The notes beneath the pieces are model-generated. The model was not told the origin of the DNA, did no database searches, and was given only the letters and a program-made list of their open reading frames with translations. DNA of 64,000 nucleotides from Sycon ciliatum. Lineage: Eukaryota; Porifera; Calcarea; Leucosolenida; Sycettidae. Position 1 is the first letter of the stretch. Every line of letters starts with the position of its first letter. A program made the translations under genes and the position numbers. The DNA lies in NCBI RefSeq assembly GCF_964019385.1, contig NC_088646.1:8263171-8327170 (forward strand). The letters are read 5' to 3'. Of the stretch, positions 1 to 12,200 are shown piece after piece.

Positions 1-314
1 GTACACATGATTGGATGCCAATTATATGCTAGGCATGTCATCAATGGAGATCACAGCACTGATTATCTTGGTGCTTTTAAGGTCAGGTTTCATCCACCGA
101 TGGGACCCAAACCATAATTTTCACATTGTACTTGAGTTCCCAGTACTCTTTTGTGTCAGACCTCTTAAAATGTATAGAGAACACCCAGCTGGGGAAGACG
201 CAGTGTTGTGCATTGTGCAATGCGGCCTGGGTGGTAGCGCCATAAGTATATCCTCAAGGACTACGCGCCGAGGTGACTGGAGTTGTACTGCCTGTATTTG
301 TTTATGCGTTACAG

Positions 315-1310
315 GACAAGTAATGTTCAGCATGCTGGCACATCTTGATTCGGTCTCATGCCTGTCTATAGACCCTACCGGCCTCTACTTTCTTTCTGGA
401 AGTAAGTTACTGTCACTAGGCTGGCAGTTGGTCGCACAAGGGTCATACCAAGCTTGTGTAATTCTGCACCAGCACGAATTTCTAGCCTAGCATCACCCCC
501 ACCTTGCTAGCATTGTTGCGTTCTAGGTGAATACACTTCATGTACTGTCGTGAACATAAAAATCCAGTCGATTGACCGGGCCGGCGCGCTCAGCGCGTAC
601 AGAATGTTGTGCACATGTACAATGTCGTGCAAATTGTTGATCCGATGCTACCCGTACGGCTCCATGGCCAGCCCCCTGGGGCCGCTAGACGTGCGACCGG
701 ATTCCCATGTCCACGACACTAGGATTAGGTAACAATACATCTATTGAGTGCAGAGTAGTAGGGGCAATCTTGCTGGCCCTTTTGTCATTGCACATACACA
801 TATCGGAGGTAACAGGCAAGTAGCCAGCACTGGCTCAACTGGTAAACTGTCGGTTGGGTGGACTCAGTACCATTTCGGGACAAGTAAGTAACGAATCAAG
901 ATTAGTATTCAAACACTGCCTATTGCGATACGTAGAGTAGAACATCCCATACACGGGTGACGATAGGTTGGGCAAAAGCCCCATCTTCTACTACCCTGGG
1001 AAAAACAGTGAAGATCAGCTTCTTGTCTCTATGATCACTGTATCCAAGGTCCCTAGTTCAAGTATTGGCGGTGAGCACCCCCAAACGTATGGATCCTGAA
1101 AGCATACGGTGTTCTTTTCTTTTCTCCTGCTCGCCTGCAGGTCATGACTGTTCACTGCGCTTGTGGACTATCGAATCACGAGCGTGCGTCCAGGAAATGA
1201 CGGCACATCGCAGGAAGAACGACGAAGCTGTGTTTAGTGTTGCATTTCATCCGAGCAAGGGCTACCTCGCCAGTGGTGGTGCTGATTCTGTCGCCAAAGT
1301 ATTCACGTGA
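315..1310 (+). CDS. STRN: Striatin family WD40 scaffold, C-terminal two exons (partial gene)
   Basis: This is the 3' end of a gene that starts left of the window. The exons seen are 315-401 (after an acceptor ending acag, before donor gtaag) and 1141-1310 (after cctgcag, stop TGA at 1308-1310). Joined, they encode the last two WD40 blades: a segment reading MLAHLDSVSCLSIDPTG, then SGSHDCSLRLW, CVQEMTAHR, and the tail VAFHPSKGYLASGGADSVAK followed by VFT. Striatins end in almost the same way (SGSHDCS-R-W, an AHR-K block, then AFHPSK-Y-ASAGAD--AKVF). They are scaffolds of the STRIPAK PP2A/kinase complex. The junction keeps frame: A at the end of the first exon plus GT of the second makes Ser. 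No earlier exon is recognisable in bases 1-310. Any striatin-family paralogue (STRN, STRN3, STRN4) is possible. Confidence 0.9.
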
Positions 1311-2590
1311 TGGCGCTTATGGCTGCAGTGAAACTCGGGACGGTACTAAACACACGCCATTGAGATTGAGAGCTACTTGAGTGTAGCCGGTAGAATGCAG
1401 CAAGATGATCTGGCCTATACGTGTAGATTCGAAGAACAAAAATAGTAGAAGTGTTTGAGTATGTACATGACTACATTGAGCCTAACAGAATACCGATGGA
1501 AATGACTGGCCGATACGAGATGCATACTGGCATATGAAGCTATTGAATTGAATTGCACTTCAGAGCTTCTCAGTAGCACTGCAGATGTACTAGTACTGCT
1601 ATTGGACAGATAAAAATTAATGTCATAGTCTTGTACCAAGCTCTCAGGCTAATGGATTATCCCGGCACTAAACGGCTAGCCTCGTCTTCTGCATGCATGC
1701 CCTGTGACTCTTACTTCCACCAGGCAATCGCTATCATTACTAGTGCGGATGGTGATACATGGAAGTAGACCGGACAAAATGTGTGGCTCCAGTCCTGGCT
1801 GCTCTGGATATGGTGTGGCTCCAGTCCTGGCTGCTCTGGATATGGTGTGGCTCCAGTCCTGGCTGCTCTGGATATGGTGTGGCTCCAGTCCTGGCTGCTC
1901 TGGATATGTTAGCCGTACCGCTATTAGCACTGTTGAACCAAGGCTGTGCGTTGTGGTACACCTTGAACTCTCAACTAGATTCGATGAATAGTCATGAGTA
2001 TGGACACAGACTATGTTCTGTGCTGATGATTGCGTTTCTGTTTGTTTTTGTCAAGCTTGTTAATTTTACAGACGTTCAGTTGCATTCAGTTGCACTGCGG
2101 CCAAAGTATGTCCTCATTTCTAGACAATGTCATTAAAACTGACAGCTATGTGAAACCGAATTTTATCCCATTGCTCCTTGCTACCACTGCTTTGAAAATA
2201 GTGTCAATATTTTTATACTGATGGTTTTTCCGACACGTGTGCCGTCCGCTACCCCTTTTGCACCTGCCCCGGGGGGGGGGGGGGGGTGCTCGTTATACAC
2301 TCTGTTCGGCTCAGTGGGAACGGTTGTACTGAGGTGGAAAGGCGGCATCCAGTGGGCCGCATGTCAGCTTTAACGTTACCAACTACAAACTTTACTTCTA
2401 TGATGTACCCATGTACATGGGAGATGTGAAAGTTGGCTTCTTATCACGGATACCACGACTGTGCATGCAGTTCACATGGCTACCCCTGCCTGGGGAAATG
2501 CACTGCCGACACATCGATTCAGCGGATAGTCCAAACATTCAACTAAATTCTGGAAAACCATCATTCGCATCAGAAGACCATAACAAATAA
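1311..2590. other. Intergenic, 3' of striatin; one short tandem repeat and a poly-G run
   Basis: I see no coding exon here. The stretch holds the 32-bp tandem repeat at 1781-1908 and a homopolymer G run near 2269-2286. Small reading frames across the tandem repeat arise only because it lacks stop codons. Confidence 0.6.
1781..1908. repeat. Four exact tandem copies of a 32-bp unit
   Basis: The unit begins GTGTGGCTCCAGTCCTGGCT and ends GCTCTGGATATG. It is repeated four times head to tail with no visible difference between copies, which suggests recent slippage or unequal exchange. The translated repeats in both directions have no stops, so they make spurious reading frames. There are no spacers, so it is not a CRISPR-like array. 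Confidence 0.95.
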
Positions 2591-2605
2591 GGGGTCGTCC
2601 GCAAT

Positions 2606-3345
2606 TACCGAAAGTTTTTTCCAATCCGTAGTAGCTTCAAATTTTTCCTCACCCACCCACCCACCCCCTCAGTCCGTAATAAAATATTATTGATGGACAC
2701 ACAACCCAACACATATGAAACAAACTCAATCAGTGCTGGTCCATGAGTCATAGTGACATCATGTATTGTATTACAACTACCATAATTGATGTTTAATTGG
2801 TGTTCACCGAAATGTTCAAGCAGCACTATCATAATACAGCTCGAGCTCGAGGACAACTGCCACAAGCAATTTATTGTTCTGTAATAATCAGAGTCACCAG
2901 CGGTTTTGAAAAAGGGCTGCTTCTTCACCGCCTTTCCAAACAACGTCGCCTGTCTGGACATAGTCGTCAGTGCCAGCGCTAGACGGAAGGACTTCAAAGG
3001 AGTGCATGGAAGACGGTACTCTGGACGAAGGAGACAGTGAAACTCAAAAATAGAAAGTGTCGACTCGCCGTCGAATGCGCCGAACTAATTACTTTATGAT
3101 CCCCGGCCCAAGAGCAGCCAAGGAAGCGCACGCGGGGGCGCAGAAACTGCCAGAACTACAAAAATATTTGTAGTAGACAGTTCGCGCGCAGCCGCGCGTG
3201 GAAAACAGGGGCTACTAGTACACGTAGACGTACACGTGGCACGTGCACGTGTCATTTCGGAAGTTTTTCAATCCGTAACTGGCCTTGACCCACCCACCCA
3301 CTTTCGAAGCTACTACGGATTGGAAAAAAAGTTACTTTCGATAAT
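2606..3345. repeat. Inverted repeat within the left part of the 6.2-kb element
   Basis: About 2606-2636 (CCGAAAGTTTTTTCCAATCC, then GTAGTAGCTTC) matches the reverse complement of about 3306-3342 (GAAGCTACTACGGATTGG, then the A/T-rich end). C-rich ACCCACCC tracts lie inside both arms. This suggests a smaller element forms, or sits in, the left end of the larger one. Confidence 0.7.
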
Positions 3346-3722
3346 CGTAGATTCCGCTAGGACCCGCAGGGTCCGACGTGGAATCGGGGTTACACGAGGA
3401 GTGAAGGCGAAGAATGTGACAGTGTGTTTGGCCTCAAATCGCTCTAGTTTTCCATAAATTTCCAGCGGTTTAAAGATAAAAATGCAAATGCACGCATTGA
3501 TTGCACCTAGCACCTCTTGCTTTCTTTGGCCTTTTCTGAGCGACCAAAATGAAAGTGCAATCAAGAGTAGTGACAGTGAGGGGTGGGTGACACCAGCACA
3601 ATGGGCGGGAACACACTGTCACATTCTTCGCCTTCACTCCTCGTGTAACCCCGATTCCACGTCGGACCCTGCGGGTCCTAGCGGAATCTACGATTACACT
3701 TCGGAGCTTCGGCTTCGAATGT
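3339..3722. repeat. Long hairpin: inverted arms 3339-3425 and 3612-3705
   Basis: The left arm contains GATTCCGCTAGGACCCGCAG and GGGGTTACACGAGGAGTGAA. The right arm contains the same blocks reversed and complemented (TTCACTCCTCGTGTAACCCC, CTGCGGGTCCTAGCGGAATC). The roughly 85-bp arms are nearly perfect, with a loop of about 190 bp. Confidence 0.85.
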
Positions 3723-6700
3723 GACAGTGTGACTTTTAAAGTGATCCACCACCTCAACCAAGGCAAGGGCGTAGCCAAGCATTATGTGCGAAGGAGAAGC
3801 GCGCATGTGGAGGGAAGGAACAGGCATCTCGCAGAGTGCCTGATATACAGTAAAAATGACGCTATGTATCGAGGATACACCATATGTACAGGTGCCCTTC
3901 AAGTCGGAGACATGAAGGGAGAAAAGGGTGACAGTCAATTAAAAACGACTAGCACCGGACACAGATAATAATACTGCGACACCATGGCGAGGCTGTGTCA
4001 AAATATGGAATGTCACAGTACTCCTCGAGCCAGGAATGTGGACAAAGAAGTTTGTCCCTTGCAAACCAGGGAACCAGGAAGGTCTTAGATCTGGAACCCT
4101 AGACATTTGTCTTGCGGACGGAGGCAAGGGCGAACACAACACGTACCTTCGGGAGTTGATGGCAGTGGAATACGGACAGACTGCGAAGCTCCGAGGTGAA
4201 CGGGGAGCCTGAGTCAAAACCATCTACATGGGAACGTGCCGCGTCAGACGTTTCCGAGGCAATTGGGATTGGGTCTCCAAGCCTGCAGAACCTCCAGAAC
4301 ATTGATGACACTCCATGTGCTGGCAGGCCAGCAGTAATAGACATCGGGCATCAAATGGGTGGTCGCTACATCAGCCTGGCCAATACTCCAAGAGGCCCTG
4401 AGCACGTAGCTGAAGTGTCGACGAGAGAGGAGAAAGATGCATAGGTAATTGGTCTATACTGCCTCCCTACATCGCACTGGGTGGCTAAGGAGTTGGTCCG
4501 ACTGCGATGAACTCCAGACCGGACCCACCAACAGCACTTGCTATATGTGGTGAATAGCGCCAACCATCAGGATGAGGCAGAATGGAGGGTGCAGAAGTGC
4601 ATTCTCCCACTGGTCTGGTCTGCCGGAAGGTCCAAGGAAGCCTGGCCCTCGGCCTCAGGATCTGAGCGCTAACTCACATACTGGTCCAGGTAGCGGGTAT
4701 GGCTGGCCACAAATCGGGCAAGTGATCTGTACCAATGATGTAACTGTGTACATGGTGTAAGGACCTACCTGTCCAACAGGCAGTTGCAGCTGTCTGCAAA
4801 CCGTGACGGTCGTGTGGGTCGTGGACGATGTCCCGAACATTGACGGCGACTAGGTGGAGCCAGCGGGGTCGCGCCAATAGTAATAGTTATGTACTCTTGG
4901 TAGCGCTAACAGACACATAGGTATCCAATGTTTCTTTCCTTGGATACGTAAGCAACAGCCATCACATGATCAATCTCGACATGCAAAGGTACTCCAGTTA
5001 TGCCATGCACTGGGGCTTGCAGACCAAGGCACTCCGCCCACAAGCAGTAGATGAATGGAGTTTAACTCCTGCAGAGTCATGTGGTTATGGGTGGCTGCTG
5101 TGCATGGGTCCTGAACTGACGGGCTCTCGTAGCGCAGCGATGGCACCTGTGAGGTGACTAGCTGGCCATCCCCGACTGAAAAGTGACAGACCCAGTAATG
5201 GAGACTTGTCAATTGAATCACGAGACCATATATCGAGGTTGCACAGCCAAAGCTGTGGAGCTCTATCCTGCAAGCACTATACTGTAATGAATTGATCGAC
5301 TGTGAAGCTGGACTAGCGGGAACGCCTTCCTCAATTCCGGACACTTCACGTTCAGGCGCCTCAAGTGGCTTGGTGATGGTAGAGATGGTGAGCCTCATAC
5401 ATTCCAGGGACTGCACCAGCTACAAGCCGGACTTGTGCAGGTTTACTTGGAGCTCGAGATGCTCCAGGAGGCGGATCGTTGCTTGCACTATGGTGTGCCG
5501 CAACCAGACCGCACACAATAATGAGGCAGGTGGCAATGCACATCACTACCTTCACCGCCCATGTCCGGAAAATGCAGACGATCGATGCAGACACTTGGTG
5601 CATGTGCGGAGTGAATAACACATGCCGAACGGTAGACATGTGTACCGCCAGCCACTTCCGGATGGATGCCGGTCGAGTGACACATGTCCTGCATGGCCAA
5701 ATAGCACATTGCCTCCATGAGGCTGGCAACATCGTCAGTGGCCGTACCGGGTCTCCAGCTTGCAGGGACCTGTGGTGATATAATCGTCATATTCGGGTGC
5801 TCACCGATGGTAGAGATGACGCAGGATGCGGAGCCAATGGCTGCTTGGATGGTCATTTGAACTGGACATAGTTTATATCCGTAGATCTCAGGTATATGTA
5901 TGGCTTACTCAGCTATTGCACAACATGGTCATGGACCTTGGGAGTGCACAGGACGTCTACGGCAAGACAAGGGTGAATGTACATGGAGGTCATCAAGTTC
6001 TTCCTCCACGGTGAGAACACAAAGACATCACATATTCACTGATTTCCTTCTGCGCTAGGAAAGCAGTTTTCTATACAATATACATAACTGTATATTTGTT
6101 TACAAAGAGGCGTCTTTTCGAGGGTAGAGGGCTCAACACGATGCGGAGCACTATGATGATTTCATTGAGTAAGGAACTCAAAGTTGCAACAAACTCTAAG
6201 ACCTCCTTGTGCCTGTTGTGTATATACCTGTTGTGTATATATTTTATACGTGAAGTACATTTATGCAAATGTACTCGTAAGCGTACCAAGTAAGGCACAC
6301 CGTGAAAGGCCACCGACAGCCGAGCAGGCTGGTAGTATGGACCATTGGCTGCACCATTACGGGAGTGGCACGACATGCATCCAGCTGCTTCAGCTCGTCT
6401 GCCAAGCCCTTGTTGGTAACGAAAGCCTGGTACATCGTGGGTCGGGCACAAGGCACACGTGCATGCAGTACCGGCGTATCCGCCATATCAGTACTAAACA
6501 GTACGAGACTGATCTGGTTGCTAGCTATGGTTGCTAGCTATAATATACCGGTAAGTAGATTCCTTCTGGGTGCGTAGATATTCCAGGATACGTACGATGA
6601 AATGCTATCCACAGTAGTAAATTACAGATATGGTTACTTGGACCTGCCGTTGCACGGAAAGGGCCGCGCTGATATGCACATATCATATGGGCAATGAATT

Positions 6701-7169
6701 GATCCCAGTTATGGATGCGGCAGTAATCGTGCAAGGCCTTGGCTGGCCAGACCAAAAAAAGGGGGTGGTCCCTCGCGGTACCCGAGGTGGGCACTAACTT
6801 GAGTAGTGGAAGGCAGTATACCACAAGTCATAGCGTACACAAAGGCAAGTGTACATGACATTGCACTCTTGGCACTACGCTCAGCAGATAGCTGGAGCGC
6901 CCGTGTCCGTACGTGCTCCAGCCACCGAAGGTCAGACTGAGGTATGGCAACAGCAAAAGTGTTATATGCTTCACCACTTCGAGGTTGCTATCACAAAAGG
7001 TGCTTGAGCAATAGGAGTGGCAGTACATTGTTGGCACTGCACAAATGGCAACCATTTGATGTTTATTTTTCATTGCTCACAGAGGTGCATCAGCCACCTC
7101 TGACATCGTGATTATGCTTCCAGAACCATGTATCTACATACAGGTAAACCTGTCTTAACCGGACGCCCG

Positions 7170-7234
7170 TGGTGCAGCGGAAACTGGTCTGATATGACAT
7201 TATTCCGCTTGACACAGGGATGTACGTTCGATCC
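7170..7234 (+). repeat. tRNA-like A and B boxes, possible SINE head
   Basis: TGGTGCAGCGG at 7170-7180 fits the pol III A-box consensus. GTTCGATCC at 7226-7234 fits the B box. The spacing of 45 nt between them is usual for tRNA-derived promoters. I could not fold a complete tRNA with a matching acceptor stem, so a decayed tRNA-derived SINE is more likely than a working tRNA gene. Confidence 0.35.
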
Positions 7235-7683
7235 ACAGCCCTTTGGTGCAGGAACATTTCCCGGTCAATACGGGATTCTGCTTGGTATAGGAGCAAGCAA
7301 ACACAGGTAGAACTGTACTTGCGAAACAACAATATGAGCATGGCAGAACGGCATTAAGTTATGGGCGTGACTCTGGGCATGAAACAAAGCACTCGCCGGT
7401 GCTTGCAAAGCCACGAGACCATCGTTCATCACCAATGGACTAATGGTTAGAGTGTGGCAAGGCCCCCGACAGGGCCTGCCCACTGGCGTGACGGAAGCCA
7501 CCATATCTACAATGACCGCACAGTCCACCAACATGGGTGGATGCGAGTTAGGCACAGACATTGGAAAGGCACTCCTGCTTTTCATGAAATTGCCCTGACC
7601 ACACCAGGAAGGCACGACTCAGGGCAAGAAACAAAGCACTCGCTGGTGCTTGCAAACCCACGAGACCATCGTCCATGGATAGT

Positions 7684-8115
7684 GGATAGAGTGGTTAGAG
7701 TGCGGCAAGGCACGCGACAGGGCCTGCCCACTGTAGAGACCATCGTCCATCGACAGTGGACGGATGGTTAGAGTGTAGCAAGGCACGCGACAGGGCCTGC
7801 CCACTGGTTCGACCATCGTCCATCCGCAGTGGATGGGTGGTTAGAGTGGCTAGAGTGTGGCAAGGCACGCGACAGGGCCTGCTCACTGTAGACTATCGTC
7901 CATGGACAATTGACGTATGGTTAGAGTGCGGCAAGGCACACGACATGGCCTGCCCAGTGGTGTGACCATCGTCCATCGACAGTGGATGGATGGCTAGAGT
8001 GTGGCAAGGCACGCGACAGGGCCTGCCCACTGGTGAGACCGTCGTCCATCGACAGTGGACGGATGGTTTGAGTGTGGCAAGACACGCGACAGGGCCTGCC
8101 CACTGTCGTGACAGA
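7684..8115. repeat. Minisatellite, about six copies of a 71-82-bp unit
   Basis: The core GCAAGGCACGCGACAGGGCC, or a close variant, starts at 7705, 7778, 7860, 7931, 8004 and 8077. The spacings are 73, 82, 71, 73 and 73 bp. Diverged copies lie at about 7456, 8193 and 8275. Each unit also holds CATCGTCCATCGACAGTGGA or a variant. The overlapping reading frames on both strands are repeat artefacts. Confidence 0.9.
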
Positions 8116-9261
8116 AGCCGCCGCATATCCGCCATGTCCGCGTCGTCCATCGATTGGGGTTGGATACCAGTTAGTTGTAGGTACAGAGATTGGCAAGGCA
8201 CTCGTCAGGGCCTGCCCAATGACGTGACGTAAGCCGTCTGTTGATGTTGCTACGCGCTAAGCGCAGAGCCTTGGCAAGGCACTCGAAAGAGCCTGCCGAA
8301 CTCGTGAAGGCCGCCCTGGCCCAACAGGGAAATCGTGACTCGGGGCATGAAACAAGGCACTCGTCGGTGCTTGCAAACCCACGGAACCATCGCAGCGTCG
8401 CCATCAGCATTGGCGGCCGAAAAGGCCGAAATTTCCGTATCGGCACAAACTAGTTACTTCAGCACTTACCTACACGGACAGCACGACGATCCGGTAGGAA
8501 CTCTTACTAGTCCTAGGCCTGGACTGCGAGCTTCAGCTTCGGAGTCATCATTACTTGTCATTAGACAATAGACACTGCCATAGCGGCGGTAGAAGACTGA
8601 AGTCTCAAGGATACTGGACAAAGGAAAAAAGGTAACCTATCAGCAAAGAAGCGAAAGAAAAGGCCAAAGAAAGCAAGAGGTGCTAGGTGCAATCAATGCG
8701 TGCATTTGCATTTTTATCTTTAAACCGCTGGAAATTTATGGAAAACTAGAGCGATTTGAGGCCAAACACACTGTCACATTCGAAGCCGAAGCTCCGAAGT
8801 GTAATTGCGGACGACCCCTAAGTCGTTCCCATTTTGGGAGTCTGTGCTCGAGGTTCAAGACTTCATAAGTAGATCTACGCATTAGTTAGTTACCATAGGC
8901 AGAAGTTGTCCTTGACAACCATGACGACTTCCCGACTCCCCACCGCATATGACTGAGTCTAGTCTGTACTGGCACTCGGACAACAGCTAGCCGCTGAGTC
9001 CGCGCTTCGCTTCAGTCTTCAGTCTGCAAGAAATGTCCCGTTTGTACCGATCAACGGATCAAGAAGCTGCTCCGGAGTTCTTCTCCAGGTCAGTTACTTA
9101 CCGACTATTAGGACTCAAAGAAATGAATCGACGGTGCTGATCCGCGGACTGCTACACAACATCACGAAATTTCCTCTGGGCCGGCCGCAGTGCCAGTGAA
9201 CGTAAAGAAGGGTCCATAACAGTTGTTGGTTAGATCAAACAGAGAAGCTAGTGACTGAGGT

Positions 9262-12200
9262 ATGGCGGACGCTGAGGCACCAGCTGGCGATGCGGCAGCT
9301 GCAGGAGCTGAAGGTGGAGAGGCGGCAGCAGCATCGCAGGCCAAGGACACAGCAAGCGATTTCCGCCGAGCATTCAACTTTCCACTTCTTCGGGTAAGAC
9401 AACCAGAGAAACTTGAGCATGCAAATTTAAACAAACAGTAATGTATTGTACATGTATAGCTGTACAATCAGTCATGTACATGTAAGCTTTTCACGGGCCA
9501 CAACAGAATAACATGAAATTTCCACTGGACAATGTCACTAGTGAATGTAAGGGTGCGTTCTTAAATTCTCTCGGAAAAGTTGGAGACTCTCCGAAAAGTT
9601 CGAGAGCTGTTCTTATATCCTCTCCGACTTTTAGGAGGCTCTCCAAGCTTCAGAGGTGGTTGAAACTTGGAGATTCCCGCGGTTTGGGATCAGCGCATGC
9701 GAACTACGACTAAAAAGCCACATGTTCATCATGAGTGTACGCATTTCCCTTTTCGCATACGCACACGTGCATACTACATTCATCACTCAAGATCCTTTGG
9801 CGCTTCATTTTGCTTGACATGTGCAAAATATCTCAGAATTCTTCGAGACCCGTTCTTGAATAATCCCAGTTTCTTCGACTTCTCTTTTCTTCTTCTCCTA
9901 GAAGCTAGAGAATATTAAAAGAACGCACCCTAAGAAAAGCCTTTGTATAGGTTTATAAATTGGATACAGGTAACGTTCAAGCGGCAGTTTGTAGGCGGTC
10001 AAACTAGGTAGTTCGCGATCTATAACAGTTACTGGAAGTGTCTACTTGATTGTGTGGATTTGCGTCTTCCCATGCGAAGTTACAGGTAACGTTGCTAATA
10101 CTTGTTGATACCAAAGTCACCGGCGGCAGCAGATGTGGTTTGGAAGATTTCTTCCGGATTACGGAGGATGTTTGATTATAGCGAACGTCCACATTTATCG
10201 ATTTATTATACAGTATACATGTACATGATTCACTGGAAAACATCACATGCTGGTACCAGCCAGAAGGATTATTATTATTATTATTATTTATTAAATTTTT
10301 AATAGGGCATTCCCACAGGCCTAAGGCCTTCTTACGGGGTACCCTATATGTTTTTGTATAGATGAGCGGAAGTCTGATAGCGTGGAGCAAATACGAACAG
10401 AAGCAGGGAGCGAATTCCAGCGATCTGCACCTAAGAAGCTTAATGCGTACAAGCCATAGCGGTTATTAGCCGGGGGAAGAGCCAGAGACAGAGTAACCTG
10501 CGAGCGGGTGATTGACGCTGTGTGTGTGGCATTGACTCTAGTCACAAAACAGTCTGTTAAGAGCGGGCTGCACACCTTATGTAATGATCTGTAAATAAGT
10601 ACGAACAATTTGAATCTCAAACGTAAGGAGATAGAAGCTAGGTGGTATCTGGCTAGAATAGTAGAAATGTCACAGAACCTTGGATAACCAAAAACAGTTC
10701 TAACTGCACGGTTGCTGAGGCAAGTCAAGCGATCTTGTTGCCCAGCCTGCAGACTGTGATAAAAAGCATTGGAACCGTACTCCAGTTGAGCCTGTATGAA
10801 CGCGCAGTAGAAGGTTCTCTTTGCATCAATTGTTAGACGGTCACGGATTCTACGAAACACAGCTAGCTTGTCGCCTACCTTTCGCTCAAGGGCACTGATG
10901 TGGTCAGCGAATGTCAGGTGCTGGTCAAAGGTCATACCAAGGTACTTGACGGTGGTCGCTGGTGGAATTGAGACATTGTCAATGGTTAGTCGGAGGGAGG
11001 AGCATACTTTTTTCGATCTGGAGTGGAACACAATGAACTGGGTCTTGCTGGCATTCAGGATTAGTCCTCGTTCACTGAGGAAGTCCCTGATACCACACAC
11101 ATCTCGGGCCAGTTCTTCGGTAGTTTGTTGTAGGTTGCGGCCTGCTAGGTACAGGGCGACATCGTCAGCGTACTGGCGCACCATGCTGGAAGATGCTGCC
11201 GAGGGCAATTTGCGTACAGATAGGTTAAAGAGCACAGGTCCGAGGGTGGATCCCTGAGGAACTCCCCTGTGAGCTTGGAGGTACAGCTTCACTGTACTGA
11301 GCTGCCTGGGAACCTCGCTAGGTGCTGCATTCGGATGAGATTGGTACAGATACTTAGCATACATGTACAGTGCTCTGTCTTGCTTGTACAGTGCATGACG
11401 CAATGGTGCACAATGTAACTGCACGACTATTGTGATCTCTATGCCATGCCGGGTAGCCATTCAGTGCATTGTTTTTGTACAGTACTGTCGGGTGCCGAAG
11501 AACTGGGGGGGGGGGGGGGTCCTAGCCTAGGCCGTTCTTATTTTTATGTAGGTCTACTACAGTCTATGCACAATCTCTCTGTTATGTTATGTTATGATGA
11601 CATCATGACATTGTCATTACAGCTGTATTTGGGAACGATACGCAGGTACGAGTATACATAGTGATTTAGAAATGTGGCTTGTCTACCCATTTTTCTGATC
11701 TGCAGCATTCTGATATGAACGAGGAGATGCGAACAGAGGTGATGGAACTATGTGTCACTGCTGCAGAAAAGCATGCAGCTAATATGGAGGTGAGGACTGT
11801 TGTGTATAGTGTTTGTCGCCGTATTGTCCCTCTCCATATTGTCTCTCATCTATAATTATGCATGCTCGTTGTAAATAAATCAGTCTTTGTCTTGTCCCAC
11901 AATGGACTCCTCCGTGGCTTCAGGCGAACACAACATGGTGGCAGCGGTGGGATTTGAACCCACGCCATCGAAATGACTGACACAACCAGGACAAGGCGGA
12001 TGATGGTACATGACTGCTGTGATGCCATGCGTACTGCAACCAGGGAGTCCACGTAAAAGACGAGTGAAACGTGTCAATGCTTTAGTTACACAACAAGGGC
12101 AAGTGGAACACGAAACAACGCGAATGTCATTTCCAGGCTGCCTGCGACGGGTCCGTCACCTTTCCTGGGGCAGGGCCGATTTATGTAGGTTCATGTACTT

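Larger units (their letters stand above)
2591..8818. mobile_element. 6.2-kb inverted-repeat DNA element, TAA-flanked
   Basis: The left end reads GGGGTCGTCCGCAATTA just after TAA (2588-2590). The right end is its reverse complement, TAATTGCGGACGACCCC, followed by TAA (8819-8821). A 3-bp TAA target duplication with G-rich ends recalls the PIF/Harbinger type, but I found no recognisable transposase inside. Subterminal DNA is also inverted: about 3417-3535 matches the reverse complement of about 8645-8785, and about 3693-3722 matches about 8779-8808. The interior holds a minisatellite (7684-8115) and a tRNA-like pol III promoter (7170-7234). A related end occurs at 45194. It may be one element or two related elements with the DNA between them. 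Confidence 0.6.

Noticed and set aside
1781-1908. Four 32-bp repeats looked like a CRISPR-like array
   Set aside because: The copies are directly adjacent with no spacers, and the genome is eukaryotic.
7265-8446. Several frames on both strands across the minisatellite
   Set aside because: The frames repeat the same peptide with each 73-bp unit and exist only because the unit lacks stops.
11939-12055. Possible tRNA gene on the minus strand
   Set aside because: The T arm and 3' acceptor half look right, but no pairing 5' acceptor half is present at tRNA distance. Kept only as a weak SINE candidate.
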